Assembly (NCBI GenBank): GCA_039045975.1
Contig: JBCCJA010000017.1
Location: 1-64,000, forward strand
Source of the DNA: JBCCJA01 sp039045975
Lineage (GTDB): Bacteria; Planctomycetota; Planctomycetia; Planctomycetales; Planctomycetaceae
DNA length: 64,000 bases
Direction of reading: 5' to 3'
The position numbers and the translations under genes are program-made. Under the pieces are notes generated by a model that saw only the letters and a list, made by a program, of their open reading frames with translations, had not been told where the DNA came from and searched no databases. Below, in pieces: positions 1-8,775 of the stretch; the first letter of the stretch is position 1, and each line of letters opens with the position of its first letter.

Positions 1-83
1 CCCCCCCGGGTGCCGCCGCGGGCTTGTTAGACTCTCGAAGCGAAAACCCCGTTCGCACCTCGCCCCTGCCGTCAGAGATCACC

Positions 84-773
84 GTGTCCGGAATCCTCAA
101 AGCCGAGCAGCTCGAAGCGGTCCGGCCTTTCAACTACGAAGACTTCCACGGCCGCGTCGAGGAGCGGCTGGCGGCGGTCCGGGCCGACTGCCGCGAGCTG
201 ATCGAAAAGGCGGTCGCCGAGGCCGCCGAGATCCGCCGCGTCGCCGAAGCCGAGGGTCGCGAGGCCGGGCACGAACGGGGCATGACGGACGCGGGCGGCA
301 CGATCGCCGCCGAGGCCGAGAAGCTCGCCGAAGCCGAAATCGACAGACAGATCCTGAACGCCCTGCCGGCCGTTACGGCGGCGGTCGACGCCGTCGCCGA
401 TGCGCGTGATCGCTTCCTGGTCGCCCAGGCGCGGGTCGCGGTGACGCTCGGCGTCGAGATCGCCGCGAGGCTCCTCGGCCGGGACGAGACGACGCTCACC
501 GAGGCCGCCTTCGCCGCCGCCGAAGAGGCGTTCGACGTCGCCGTCGCCGACGCGCGGTACACGCTCGCGTTTCATCCGGACGACCACGCCCGTCTGGCGG
601 AACGGCTCGCGGTCGTGGTCGAGTCGGCCGGTCGGCTCGGCGACGTCAGTTTCGTCGCGGACGAGTCGGTCCCGCCCGGCGGCTGCGTGCTCGATGGCCC
701 GCACGGCGCGATCGACGCCCGGCTGCAGACGCGTCTCGACCGCATCACCGCCGAACTCCTGCCGGCCGCATGA
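84..773 (+). CDS. fliH: Flagellar assembly protein FliH
   Basis: FliH is the cytoplasmic stator-like regulator that binds the FliI ATPase and links it to the flagellar export gate. The protein is alanine- and glutamate-rich with a long predicted coiled coil (roughly residues 20-100) and the C-terminal FliH/V-ATPase E-subunit-like domain. Identity also rests on position: its stop overlaps the fliI start by four bases (ATGA). The reading frame stays open to the window edge and a TTG lies at 24. I prefer GTG 84 because it gives the compact N terminus MSGILKAEQLEAVRPF, but the start is uncertain. The upstream neighbour, probably fliG, is outside the window. Confidence 0.85.
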   Translation: MSGILKAEQLEAVRPFNYEDFHGRVEERLAAVRADCRELIEKAVAEAAEIRRVAEAEGREAGHERGMTDAGGTIAAEAEKLAEAEIDRQILNALPAVTAAVDAVADARDRFLVAQARVAVTLGVEIAARLLGRDETTLTEAAFAAAEEAFDVAVADARYTLAFHPDDHARLAERLAVVVESAGRLGDVSFVADESVPPGGCVLDGPHGAIDARLQTRLDRITAELLPAA

Positions 774-2134
774 CCACGCTCGCCGACCGCCTCGCCTCCG
801 TCGTCCCGTTCGGTGTCCGCGGGACCGTCGCCGAAGTCGTCGGCCCGACGCTCGCGGCCCGCGGCCTGCCGGTCCCGCTCGGGGCCGAGTGTCGCGTCAC
901 GACCGGTGGCGGCGCGACGCTGACGGCCGAGGTCGTCGGCTTCCGCGGGGACCGCACGCTCCTGCTCGTCGACGAGCCGCCCCGCGGCGTGCGGCGGGGC
1001 GACGCCGTCGAACTCGTCCGTTCCTGCGGCGACGTGCCGGCCGGCGAGGCGCTGCTCGGCCGTGTCCTCGACGCCCGCGGCCGCCCGGTCGACGGCCGCC
1101 CCGCCCCGACGCTCGCCGACTTCACGCCGCTCGAACCGCCGCCGCTGCGTTCGCTCGACCGGCCGCCGATCGATACGCCGTTCGAGACCGGGCTCCGCGC
1201 CGTCGACGGGCTGTTGACGCTCGGCCGGGGCCAGCGGGTCGGCCTGTTCGCCGGCAGCGGCGTCGGCAAGAGCACGCTGCTCGGGCAGATCGTCCGCGGC
1301 GGGGACGCCGAAGTGAACGTCGTCGTCCTCGTCGGCGAGCGGGGCCGTGAAGTCCGTGAGTTCCTCGAACGCGACCTCGGCCCCGAGGGCCTCGCGAAGT
1401 CGGTCGTCGTCGTCGCGACGGGCGACGAGTCGCCCCTCCGGCGGATGCGGGCGGCCCGGTACGGCACGGCGCTCGCCGAGTATTTCCGCGACGCCGGCCG
1501 TGACGTGTTGCTCGTCGCCGACTCGGTCACGCGGTTCGCGTACGCGGCAAGGGAGGTCGCGCTCGCGGCGGGCGAGCCGCCGGCCACCCGCGGGTTCCCG
1601 CCCTCCGTCTTCGCCGCCCTGCCGCAACTGCTCGAACGGAGCGGACGGACCGACCGCGGCACGATCACCGCGATCTACACCGTGCTCGTCGAGGGCGACG
1701 ACCTGCAGGACCCGGTCGCCGACAGCGTCCGCGGCACGCTCGATGGGCACGTCGTGCTTTCTCGGAAACTGGTCGAGCGGGCCCACTGGCCGGCGGTCGA
1801 CGTCCCCGCGAGCCTCAGTCGCCTCATGCCGCAGCTCGCCGGCGAGCCGCACCGACTGGCGGCCGACGCGATGCGTCGGGGCCTATCGGCTTATCGCGAC
1901 CAGGAGGACCTCGTCTCGATCGGCGCGTACCAACGTGGGTCGGACCGGGACCTCGACGCGTTCCTCGCCCACCGCGACGAGATCGACGCGTTCCTGACGC
2001 AACGGGTCGACGAACGCAGCGACGCCGCCGAGACGGTCGCGGCCCTCGCCGACCTCCGGGCGAGGCTCGGTAACGCGGCGATCGCCGCCGCCGCGGCGGC
2101 CCGGCCCGCTCCTCCCGCCGGTGAGGCCGCCTGA
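770..2134 (+). CDS. fliI: Flagellum-specific ATPase FliI
   Basis: FliI is the hexameric ATPase of the flagellar type III export apparatus, related to the F1 beta subunit. A Walker A loop GSGVGKST sits near residue 162 and a Walker B-type segment VLLVADSVTR near residue 245. The DEREVREFxE-like region (GERGREVREFLERDLG) lies between them. The length, 454 residues, is normal for the family. It overlaps fliH by four bases, and its TGA shares a base with the fliJ ATG, so fliH-fliI-fliJ are probably translationally coupled. FliI hydrolyses ATP at the membrane base to unfold and release substrates from their chaperones. Confidence 0.97.
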   Translation: MTTLADRLASVVPFGVRGTVAEVVGPTLAARGLPVPLGAECRVTTGGGATLTAEVVGFRGDRTLLLVDEPPRGVRRGDAVELVRSCGDVPAGEALLGRVLDARGRPVDGRPAPTLADFTPLEPPPLRSLDRPPIDTPFETGLRAVDGLLTLGRGQRVGLFAGSGVGKSTLLGQIVRGGDAEVNVVVLVGERGREVREFLERDLGPEGLAKSVVVVATGDESPLRRMRAARYGTALAEYFRDAGRDVLLVADSVTRFAYAAREVALAAGEPPATRGFPPSVFAALPQLLERSGRTDRGTITAIYTVLVEGDDLQDPVADSVRGTLDGHVVLSRKLVERAHWPAVDVPASLSRLMPQLAGEPHRLAADAMRRGLSAYRDQEDLVSIGAYQRGSDRDLDAFLAHRDEIDAFLTQRVDERSDAAETVAALADLRARLGNAAIAAAAAARPAPPAGEAA

Positions 2135-2595
2135 TGTTCCGTTTTCGACTCGACCCCGTCCTGCGTCTGCGCGAGCGGCATCGCGACCTCGTGCGGGCGA
2201 CGCTCGCGGAGGCGCTCCGCCTCCGAGAACTCGTCGCCGCCCGCGAACGGGCCCATGCCGACGAGGTCGCGTCGGGACAGGCGGCGTTGCGGGACGCGAC
2301 GGCCGCCGGCGGCGTCGACGTGCAGACGACGCTCGAACTGCGGGCTTACTTGGGCCGGCTGCGGATCGAGAGGGCGGAACTCGACCGCTCTGCCGCGCTC
2401 GCCGACGAGCAGGTCGCCGTCTGTCGGCGGGCCCTGACTGAGGCCGACCGTCGCGTCCGGACGCTCGAAATCTTGCGTGACAAACAACGGGACGCGTACC
2501 GCCGGGACGAGCGGCGTCGCGAGGACCGCGACGCGACCGACGTGTGGACCGCGGCCCGCCGCTTCGCGACCGAACCTTCGGGGGTCTCGCCATGA
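2134..2595 (+). CDS. fliJ: Flagellar export protein FliJ
   Basis: FliJ is a small coiled-coil protein that fits into the FliI ring and helps couple ATP hydrolysis to the export gate. The 153-residue product opens with MFRFRLDPVLRLRERH, the usual FliJ start, and is almost wholly charged heptad-rich helix (Arg/Glu/Ala/Leu). Assignment rests on this composition, its length and its place directly after fliI. It shares one base with fliI and overlaps the next gene by four bases. Sequence conservation in this family is low, so the call leans on context. Confidence 0.85.
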   Translation: MFRFRLDPVLRLRERHRDLVRATLAEALRLRELVAARERAHADEVASGQAALRDATAAGGVDVQTTLELRAYLGRLRIERAELDRSAALADEQVAVCRRALTEADRRVRTLEILRDKQRDAYRRDERRREDRDATDVWTAARRFATEPSGVSP

Positions 2596-3254
2596 AGTTT
2601 CTGATCGGTCTGGCTGGTATGGCCGCGCTGGCGATCGTCTTCGCCGAACTGTTCGTCGTTGGCCTGCTCTACAGCCGCGGACAGATCGAGCAGGAGCTGG
2701 TCGACGACATCCGCCGCACGATCACCGGCGAGCCCGAACCGGAACCGGTCGAGGACGAAGCCGAGGACGAAAGCCGCGGCCCGACGTGGGAAGAGATCGT
2801 CGAAGAACGGGCCCTCGCGCTCGCGAGCCTGCGGACCCGCGAGGAGGAACTCGCGGCGCTCAAAGCGTTGCTCGAACGGCAGGCCGAGGATTTCGCCGAC
2901 GCCCGTGCCGCCTTCGACGCCGACGTCGCGCTGTTCCGGTCGGAGTTGGCGCAGTTGGCGGCGACGAACGCGTCGGAGGCGACGACGCGGGCCCGCGGGA
3001 TCGTCGAGGTCGCGCCGCCGGAGACGTCCGTGAATTACCTGATGGGCCTGTCGAAGTCCGACAACGTGCGGATCGTGACGGGCCTGCCGGCGAAAACGGT
3101 GACGAAAATCTTGCAGGAGTTCGCCCGCGGGACCGATCAACAACGAGAACGCGGGCAGGAAATCTTCAACGCCCTCGCCGACGGCGGCGCGAAGACCGCG
3201 CTGATCGACGCCGCCGAGGACCGACGGATCGCCGCCGCCGACGACGACACCTGA
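2592..3254 (+). CDS. MotE-like membrane-anchored coiled-coil flagellar protein
   Basis: The start ATG at 2592 overlaps the fliJ stop (ATGA). The protein has one N-terminal membrane helix (about residues 3-27), then an acidic coiled coil (about residues 50-135), then a C-terminal segment with the MgtE-N-like pattern NYLMGLSKSDNVRIVTGLP seen in MotE proteins. MotE acts as a periplasmic chaperone or partner of stator MotC in some bacteria, and similar proteins sit between fliJ and fliK in many flagellar operons. The role here is inferred from topology and position. A longer open frame begins at 2544, but it would overlap fliJ deeply and lose the N-terminal helix. Confidence 0.7.
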   Translation: MKFLIGLAGMAALAIVFAELFVVGLLYSRGQIEQELVDDIRRTITGEPEPEPVEDEAEDESRGPTWEEIVEERALALASLRTREEELAALKALLERQAEDFADARAAFDADVALFRSELAQLAATNASEATTRARGIVEVAPPETSVNYLMGLSKSDNVRIVTGLPAKTVTKILQEFARGTDQQRERGQEIFNALADGGAKTALIDAAEDRRIAAADDDT

Positions 3255-3279
3255 CCCGGGCCGACGCCCGGCCCCGGCC

Positions 3280-4932
3280 ATGGCGACGACCGACACGGCG
3301 CTCCCGCTGCCTTTTCTATTCGCCGCCGGCGTCGAGCGGCCCGAAGCGGCCGCTCCGGCCGCTCCGGCCGGGCGTGACGGGTTCCAGGATCGACTCGGCG
3401 AAAGCCTCGCGTCCGAACCTTCGCGGCCCGAGGCTCCCCGCGGGGAGCGGAGACAGAAGCCCGATCGCCCGACTGAGGCCGGTACACCCAGCACAGACCG
3501 TCGCACCCACGCAGAGGATCCGTCGCGTTCAACCGGTGTAGAGGAGTCTCAGCCAGCGCAGGAGACGACGGACGCCTCGCTGTCCGTGGCGGAGCCGACG
3601 GCGATTCCCGAACAGGTCGCCGTCGTCGCGGTCACGCCGGGGCCCGTCCCGGTCGATGCGGCCACCTTCGCCACCGGGTCGGCCGAGGCCGAAGAGACAA
3701 GCGGAGCGGCGGGTTTCGACCAAAGCGCCGCGACGCTGCCGATCGACGCGGACGACGACGTGTTCCGCCTGCTGGCGGCCGACCGTAGCGAATCTGTCCC
3801 GGTCGACGCCGTGCCGGAGCTCCCGCCGGCCCTCGTAGGAGTCCTCGAACAGGATTCCTCGTCGACCCTCCCGGTTTCCGAGCCGGTCCCGGAATCTGCC
3901 GTCGGCGATACCTCCACCCCGCCCGGACTCCGGCGGCTGCTCGACGCCGGCCCGACGGCGCCTCCGGACACGGCCGTTGGTGAGCCGATCGTGGTCGCCG
4001 TCGCGGATGTCTCTGCGGACCGAACTGTTGAAGCGGGTCTACCTGCCGATGTTGAGGCGGGACCAGCCGAGCCCCCCGTGACGACCCCGCTTCCGGCGAC
4101 TGCCGACGTCGTTGAAGAAGCCGTTCGGGTACTCGCCCCGGTCGTGGCTGAAGCCGTCCCGAATCGACGCGACGTCACTTCGGCCGAGCCCGAGCCGACG
4201 CCTCTGACGGCCGGGCCGGAGTTGCTGTCAGACTCGACTGTACAAACTGCGGCCCCGCGAGTGACGGTGAAGAAAACGGGCGAGAAGACGGCGGAATCGG
4301 GCGAGGCCGACCGTACCGCGGACCCGACGGTCACCGCCGGAGCCGGACCGCGTCTCGACGACCCGTCGGTGCCCGCCACGAGTGCTCCCGAGTCGGTCAA
4401 AGTGTCTGAGACCCCTGCCCCGGCCGCCGTTGATTCGACGATCAAGCTTGTCGCGACGTCCGGCTCCGACGCGAAGTCTGGCCAGCCGGCCCCTGTTCAG
4501 GTCGACGGGCAAGCGGTCGTCGACCGCGTCACGGAGGCCTTCGATCAGGCGTCGGCCTCGGCCCGGCCCGTCCGCGTCCGTCTGACGCCGCCCGAATTGG
4601 GCGCCGTGCGGGTCGAGGTGATCCCGCGGGAACAGGGCGTCACGGTCCGCCTGACGGCAGAGACGTCGGCCGCGACGAAAGTCCTCGGCGACCAGGCCCG
4701 GACGCTGAACGAGTCGCTGACGCGGCAGGGCATTTCGGTCGAGTCGATCGAGGTGAACCGCGCCGACAACCAGTCGGAAGCCCGCAACGAGTCACGCGGC
4801 GACCGCCAGCAGGGCGACCGCCGCGACCGCCATGAAGACGAACGCGGTGACGGGGCCCCGCAGGACGAACGCGCCGCGTCCGACGACGACCCGAATCGCG
4901 ACGACGGAGACGAAGTCGACGTCGCCGCCTGA
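3280..4932 (+). CDS. fliK: Flagellar hook-length control protein FliK
   Basis: FliK is the secreted ruler that measures hook length and switches export specificity through FlhB. Residues 1 to about 400 are low-complexity, rich in Pro, Ala, Thr, Val and acidic residues, as is usual for the disordered ruler part. The conserved C-terminal Flg_hook domain (about residues 420-500) is clear: VRVRLTPPELGAVRVEV, then an ARTLNESLTRQGISVESIEV segment. The final 45 residues are an acidic-basic tail rich in Asp, Arg and Glu. The gene lies between the MotE-like gene and flgD, its standard position. Confidence 0.92.
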   Translation: MATTDTALPLPFLFAAGVERPEAAAPAAPAGRDGFQDRLGESLASEPSRPEAPRGERRQKPDRPTEAGTPSTDRRTHAEDPSRSTGVEESQPAQETTDASLSVAEPTAIPEQVAVVAVTPGPVPVDAATFATGSAEAEETSGAAGFDQSAATLPIDADDDVFRLLAADRSESVPVDAVPELPPALVGVLEQDSSSTLPVSEPVPESAVGDTSTPPGLRRLLDAGPTAPPDTAVGEPIVVAVADVSADRTVEAGLPADVEAGPAEPPVTTPLPATADVVEEAVRVLAPVVAEAVPNRRDVTSAEPEPTPLTAGPELLSDSTVQTAAPRVTVKKTGEKTAESGEADRTADPTVTAGAGPRLDDPSVPATSAPESVKVSETPAPAAVDSTIKLVATSGSDAKSGQPAPVQVDGQAVVDRVTEAFDQASASARPVRVRLTPPELGAVRVEVIPREQGVTVRLTAETSAATKVLGDQARTLNESLTRQGISVESIEVNRADNQSEARNESRGDRQQGDRRDRHEDERGDGAPQDERAASDDDPNRDDGDEVDVAA

Positions 4933-4968
4933 TCCCGCCGCGTCCCACCCCGCCCGACGGACCGCACG

Positions 4969-5559
4969 ATGAGCTTGCTCCCAACGACCGCCCCTTCGCT
5001 CACCGGTGCCGACCTCGGCACGTCGTCGGGCGACGGGTTCGCGGACCTGACCTCCGAAGACTTCTTGCAGCTGCTGATCGTCCAGTTGCAGAACCAGGAC
5101 CCGTCCGAGCCGCTGTCGAACGATCAGCTGATGAGCCAGATCTCCGAGATCCGGAACATCGAGGCGAGCACGTCGCTCGAACAGACGCTCGAACGTCTCG
5201 CCGACAGTGACGGCCTGACGACGGCGGCGTCCTATCTCGGCAAGGTCGTTGCGGGTGCCGACTCGGCGGGCAACTCGATCGCTGGGATCGCGGACCGCGC
5301 GTTCGTGGCCGACGGCCAGCCGTTCGTTGAGGTCCTCGGCGTCGCCGTGAAGCTCGACGACGTCCTCGAGGTCGCCGACCCGCTGACGGTCGCCGAGAGT
5401 TATGTCGGTAACCTCGTGACCGGGACGACGTCCGGCGGCGTGCAGGTCAACGGCATCGCGGAGCGGGCCGTCGTCGACGGCGGCGTCGTCTATGTCGAGG
5501 TCGGCTCGCAGCGGCTGTCGCTACGCGAGGTCGAGTCGGTCAGCACGCCGCAGACTTAA
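4969..5559 (+). CDS. flgD: Flagellar hook capping/assembly protein FlgD
   Basis: FlgD forms the temporary cap under which hook subunits polymerise. The conserved N-terminal part (residues about 28-78) has DFLQLLIVQLQNQDPSEP followed by the Q(M/L)SQISEI-type segment and a helix. Residues 88-135 and 144-191 are two equally long, gapless copies of one 48-residue unit, about 20 of 48 positions identical; each begins SY(L/V)G and includes G(I)A(D/E)RA and VEV. Most short FlgD proteins have one such segment, so this looks like an internal duplication. The gene is 36 bases after fliK and is followed by an intergenic inverted repeat before flgE. Confidence 0.93.
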   Translation: MSLLPTTAPSLTGADLGTSSGDGFADLTSEDFLQLLIVQLQNQDPSEPLSNDQLMSQISEIRNIEASTSLEQTLERLADSDGLTTAASYLGKVVAGADSAGNSIAGIADRAFVADGQPFVEVLGVAVKLDDVLEVADPLTVAESYVGNLVTGTTSGGVQVNGIAERAVVDGGVVYVEVGSQRLSLREVESVSTPQT

Positions 5560-5563
5560 TGCT

Positions 5564-5640
5564 CTGACAAAACCCTCTGCGGCTGACCGTTGGCCCAATG
5601 AATCGCGGGTTATTGCGTTATCGCAACCCGGTTTTGTCAG
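5564..5640. repeat. Nested inverted repeat between flgD and flgE
   Basis: An 11-base outer arm CTGACAAAACC (5564-5574) is exactly complementary to GGTTTTGTCAG (5630-5640). Inside it lies the shorter perfect hairpin TTGCG-TTAT-CGCAA (5613-5626), with flanking CGGGT/ACCCG arms. The structure starts five bases after the flgD stop, so it could be a terminator, processing site or regulatory element. There is no U tract after the outer arm. The rest of the 266-base gap (5560-5825) holds no gene that I can support. Confidence 0.6.
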
Positions 5641-5825
5641 GTGTCTCATAGAGTGCGCCGGGCCTTCGCCTGAAAAAGTGGGCAATCTGAGTCGTCGTTC
5701 GCGGTCGGGCCGGCGGTGCCGACTCGATCGAAAAATCACCCGCGGCACGGGCCCGCGTGCCGATCGGTCCGTTAAGCGCCGTCCCGCGGCGACCGGCACC
5801 GACGCCCCGTGAAGAGACGTGAACG

Positions 5826-7601
5826 ATGGGTCTGACCTCAGCACTGAACACGGCGCTCAACGGCCTGTCGCTGAACGAGACGGCGATCGACGTGCTCGGC
5901 AACAACATCGCGAACGCCGGGACGAACGGTTTTAAGTCTTCAGAGGTTCTATTCGAGTCGCAACTGGCGCGGACGCTGTCGGTCGGGTCGCGGTCGACGG
6001 CGACGAACGGCGGGACGAACCCGCGACAGATCGGATTGGGCGCGTCGGTATCGACGATCCGGAAGAATTTCAGCCAAGGTTCTGTCACGAACAGTACGAG
6101 CCCGTCCGACTTGGCGATCCAGGGCGACGGCTTCTTCGTCCTCGCGGCCGGCGAAGACCGGCTTTATTCGCGGGCGGGTAACTTCTCGCTCAACAGCAGC
6201 AACTTTCTCGTCAACGCGCAGGGCTTCTTCGTCCAAGGCTACGGGATTAACGAAGACAACACGGTCAACACGACCGGCGAGCTGCAGAACATTCAGATCA
6301 ATCTCGGCACCGACCTCGAGGCCCAGGCGACGACTCTCGTCGAGATCGAAGGTTCTATCTTGCCGACAGGGACCGTCGGCACGCGTGGTACGGTCTCGTC
6401 GACGGCGCAATTGTTTTCCGATGCGGTCGCGACCGGCGGTGCCGCGACGGCCGCGACGAACCTCGTCAACGTCGAGATCAGCGACGGCGGGGGTGGTTTT
6501 ACGAATCTGTTTACTGCCGGCACGACGCTGACGTTCCAGCCGTCGAAAGGCGGGCGGACGGTCGACGCGAAGACGCTCGACGTGACGGCGACGACGACGA
6601 TCACCGACCTCATGACGCTGCTCGGCGACACGCTGGGGATTCACAGCGACCCGGCCGAAGACGGCAGCATCCCGCAGGTCCTCGACGACACCGACACGCT
6701 CGTCACTCCGGGGGTTTCGTTCGACGCGACGAACGGCATCACGATCGTCGGGAACGAAGGCACGGTTCACGACTTCTCGATCATTTCCGGCGCGCTGACG
6801 TCGGACAACACGGCCGCCCCGACCGGGACGCCGACCACGATCGGCCTCGATTTCACGAAGGCGCAATCCGCGAACGGCGAGTCGACGATCACCGACTTCG
6901 TCATGTACGACGAACAGGGCACGGCGCTCAATACGCAGCTGACGGTCGTCCTGGAAGAGGTCACGCCGAATCAGACCCGGGCCCGCTATTACTTAAATTC
7001 GACCGACTTCGTCACCGACGACGACCCGAGCACGCTGAACTCGACGGCGGTCTCGAACGGCGTCCTCGTGTTCGGTTCGGACGGCGAGATCGTCGACGGG
7101 CAGACGTCGCAGGTCGTCTTTAACCGCGGCGACGTCAGCGCTAGCGACCAGACGATCACGCTCGACTTTAATAACGTCGTCGGCATCGCGTCGTCGGGGA
7201 CGGGCAGCACGCTGAACCTGGGTTCCCAGAACGGTTCGTCGACCGGGACGCTGTCAAGCTTCGTGATCGACGAGAGCGGGATCGTCAACGGCGTTTATGA
7301 CAACGGCGTGATCCGCAGCCTCGGGCAGGTCGTGCTCGCGACGTTCCCGAACAATCAGGGGCTCGTCGAGGCCGGTTCCACGACGTTCCGGGAGGGGATC
7401 AGTTCGGGCACGGCGAACACCGTGATCGCCGGCACCGAAGGCGCCGGGACGATCCGGGCCGGGGCCGTCGAACTATCTAACACCGATATCGGGGCCGAGT
7501 TGATCGATCTGATCACGGCCTCGACGAACTACCGGGGCAACGCCCGGGTCATCAGTTCGGTGCAGGAACTCGTCGACGAACTCTTGGTTCTCGGACGTTA
7601 A
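5826..7601 (+). CDS. flgE: Flagellar hook protein FlgE
   Basis: FlgE polymerises into the universal-joint hook outside the outer membrane. The N terminus MGLTSALNTALNGLSLNETA is the typical rod/hook D0 helix, followed by the GNNIANAGTNGFKSS motif. A DLAIQGDGFFVL segment near residue 95 and the C-terminal helix with LSNTDIGAELIDLITASTNYRGNARVIS complete the D0/D1 domains. At 591 residues it is longer than enteric FlgE (about 400), with the extra length in a Thr/Asp-rich central surface region. It starts after a 266-base gap carrying an inverted repeat and is followed by a large hairpin before flbD. Confidence 0.95.
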   Translation: MGLTSALNTALNGLSLNETAIDVLGNNIANAGTNGFKSSEVLFESQLARTLSVGSRSTATNGGTNPRQIGLGASVSTIRKNFSQGSVTNSTSPSDLAIQGDGFFVLAAGEDRLYSRAGNFSLNSSNFLVNAQGFFVQGYGINEDNTVNTTGELQNIQINLGTDLEAQATTLVEIEGSILPTGTVGTRGTVSSTAQLFSDAVATGGAATAATNLVNVEISDGGGGFTNLFTAGTTLTFQPSKGGRTVDAKTLDVTATTTITDLMTLLGDTLGIHSDPAEDGSIPQVLDDTDTLVTPGVSFDATNGITIVGNEGTVHDFSIISGALTSDNTAAPTGTPTTIGLDFTKAQSANGESTITDFVMYDEQGTALNTQLTVVLEEVTPNQTRARYYLNSTDFVTDDDPSTLNSTAVSNGVLVFGSDGEIVDGQTSQVVFNRGDVSASDQTITLDFNNVVGIASSGTGSTLNLGSQNGSSTGTLSSFVIDESGIVNGVYDNGVIRSLGQVVLATFPNNQGLVEAGSTTFREGISSGTANTVIAGTEGAGTIRAGAVELSNTDIGAELIDLITASTNYRGNARVISSVQELVDELLVLGR

Positions 7602-7606
7602 GTAGT

Positions 7607-7692
7607 GAACAGGGAACAGCGAACAGGGAACAGGTGAAAATAGTAGTGGGGCTTTAATCACCCTATTCGCTGTTCGCCGTTCCCTGTTCTCT
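7607..7692. repeat. GAACAG-type hairpin repeat upstream of flbD
   Basis: The left arm (about 7607-7637), built from GAACAG/GGAACAG units, can pair almost throughout with the right arm (about 7658-7692), giving a stem of roughly 30 bp and a loop of about 20 bases. The right arm ends seven bases before the flbD ATG, and no separate Shine-Dalgarno is visible. It shares the 13-mer CTGTTCGCCGTTC (7670-7682) with the motB-upstream hairpin (8826-8838). Confidence 0.8.
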
Positions 7693-7698
7693 CACGCC

Positions 7699-7896
7699 AT
7701 GATCGCCCTCACGAAACTCAACGGCGACCGGGTCGTCGTCAACGCCGACCAGATCCGATACGTCGAAGGCCGGCCCGATACCTACGTCACATTCATCGAT
7801 AAAGACAGGATCATCGTCCGGGAGTCGGTCGAGCAAGTCGTCGGTCAATGCGTCGCGTATGCCCGTGCCTTACGAATCGAACGCCCGGCCGCATAA
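7699..7896 (+). CDS. flbD: FlbD family flagellar protein
   Basis: This is a 65-residue protein of the FlbD family (not the Caulobacter response regulator of the same name). It begins MIALTKLNGDRVVVNADQIR and contains the family pattern of a TKLNG start, a YVE segment and an IVRESVEQVV segment. Small FlbD proteins are found between flgE and motA in many bacteria; their biochemical role is not established. The placement here is exactly that. The ATG lies directly after a strong hairpin repeat rather than after a recognisable ribosome binding site. Confidence 0.88.
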   Translation: MIALTKLNGDRVVVNADQIRYVEGRPDTYVTFIDKDRIIVRESVEQVVGQCVAYARALRIERPAA

Positions 7897-7912
7897 TCGC
7901 CCTCCACTGTTC

Positions 7913-7995
7913 GCTATCCGCTCTCCGCGAAATAGACGAACGGCTTAGAAAACCTTCATCCCTTTGCGGACGGCGGATCGCGGAAAGCGGATAGC
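7913..7995. repeat. Hairpin repeat upstream of motA
   Basis: The arm GCTATCCGCTCTCCGCG (7913-7929) pairs with CGCGGAAAGCGGATAGC (7979-7995) with one mismatch over 17 bases, enclosing about 49 bases. The right arm ends three bases before the motA ATG. Its unit (GCGGATAGC, GCGGATCGC) differs from the GAACAG type, but the arrangement is the same as upstream of flbD and motB. Confidence 0.75.
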
Positions 7996-7998
7996 CCC

Positions 7999-8772
7999 AT
8001 GGACAAAGCGACCGTCGGCGGCCTCGCGATGGGGGCGGGATTGCTGATCCTCGCGATCGCGATCGCGCCGGGGTCGAGCTTTCTGGCGTTCTGGGACGCG
8101 CCGTCGTTCGCGGTCGTGGTCGGCGGCGGGATCGCGGCGGCTTGCATCGCGTTCCCCCTGGCGTCGATCCTGAAGGCCCCAAAGATTATATTAAAGGCGT
8201 TTTTTCCGAAGCAGGGTGAACTCGCCCCGGTCATTAAGCAGCTAGTCGAGTTCTCGGAGATCGCCCGCCGCGACGGCATCCTCGCGCTTGAGAGTAAAAC
8301 CGCCGAGATCGACGACCCGTTTATTCTGCTCGGCATTCAGATGGCCGTCGACGGGACCGACGTCGAGTTGATGGAGGCGGTCATGCGGTCCGAGGTCGAG
8401 GCGCTCGCGAAACGTCATAAGGATGGCAAGAGCGTGCTCGAGACGGTCGGCCGTTACGCCCCGGCGTTCGGGATGATCGGCACGCTGATGGGCCTGATCA
8501 TCATGCTTGGGAACATGGACGACCCGGAGGCGATCGGCCCCGGCATGGCGGTCGCGTTGATCACGACGCTGTATGGCGCGGTCGTCTCTAACCTGTTTTT
8601 TCTGCCATGGGCCGACAAGCTCGGTTTTTATAGTAAGGCCGAAATGCAGATCCGCGAGGCGATCATCCGCGGCATTATTTCGATTCAAGAGGGCGATAAC
8701 CCTCGGGTGCTGGAGCAGAAGCTCAACACGATGCTGCCCGCCAACCAACGCCCGCAGGAGGAGGCGGCGTGA
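7999..8772 (+). CDS. motA: Flagellar motor stator protein MotA
   Basis: MotA is the inner-membrane stator subunit that, with MotB, passes ions and drives rotor turning. The 257-residue protein has two N-terminal membrane helices (about residues 5-25 and 30-52), a cytoplasmic loop with charged residues, and two further helices; the segment YAPAFGMIGTLMGLIIML (near residue 150) and the GPGMAVALITTLYGAVVSNL helix are family hallmarks. It is followed by motB after a hairpin repeat of about 80 bases. Whether the ion is H+ or Na+ cannot be told from sequence. Confidence 0.96.
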   Translation: MDKATVGGLAMGAGLLILAIAIAPGSSFLAFWDAPSFAVVVGGGIAAACIAFPLASILKAPKIILKAFFPKQGELAPVIKQLVEFSEIARRDGILALESKTAEIDDPFILLGIQMAVDGTDVELMEAVMRSEVEALAKRHKDGKSVLETVGRYAPAFGMIGTLMGLIIMLGNMDDPEAIGPGMAVALITTLYGAVVSNLFFLPWADKLGFYSKAEMQIREAIIRGIISIQEGDNPRVLEQKLNTMLPANQRPQEEAA

Positions 8773-8775
8773 GCC

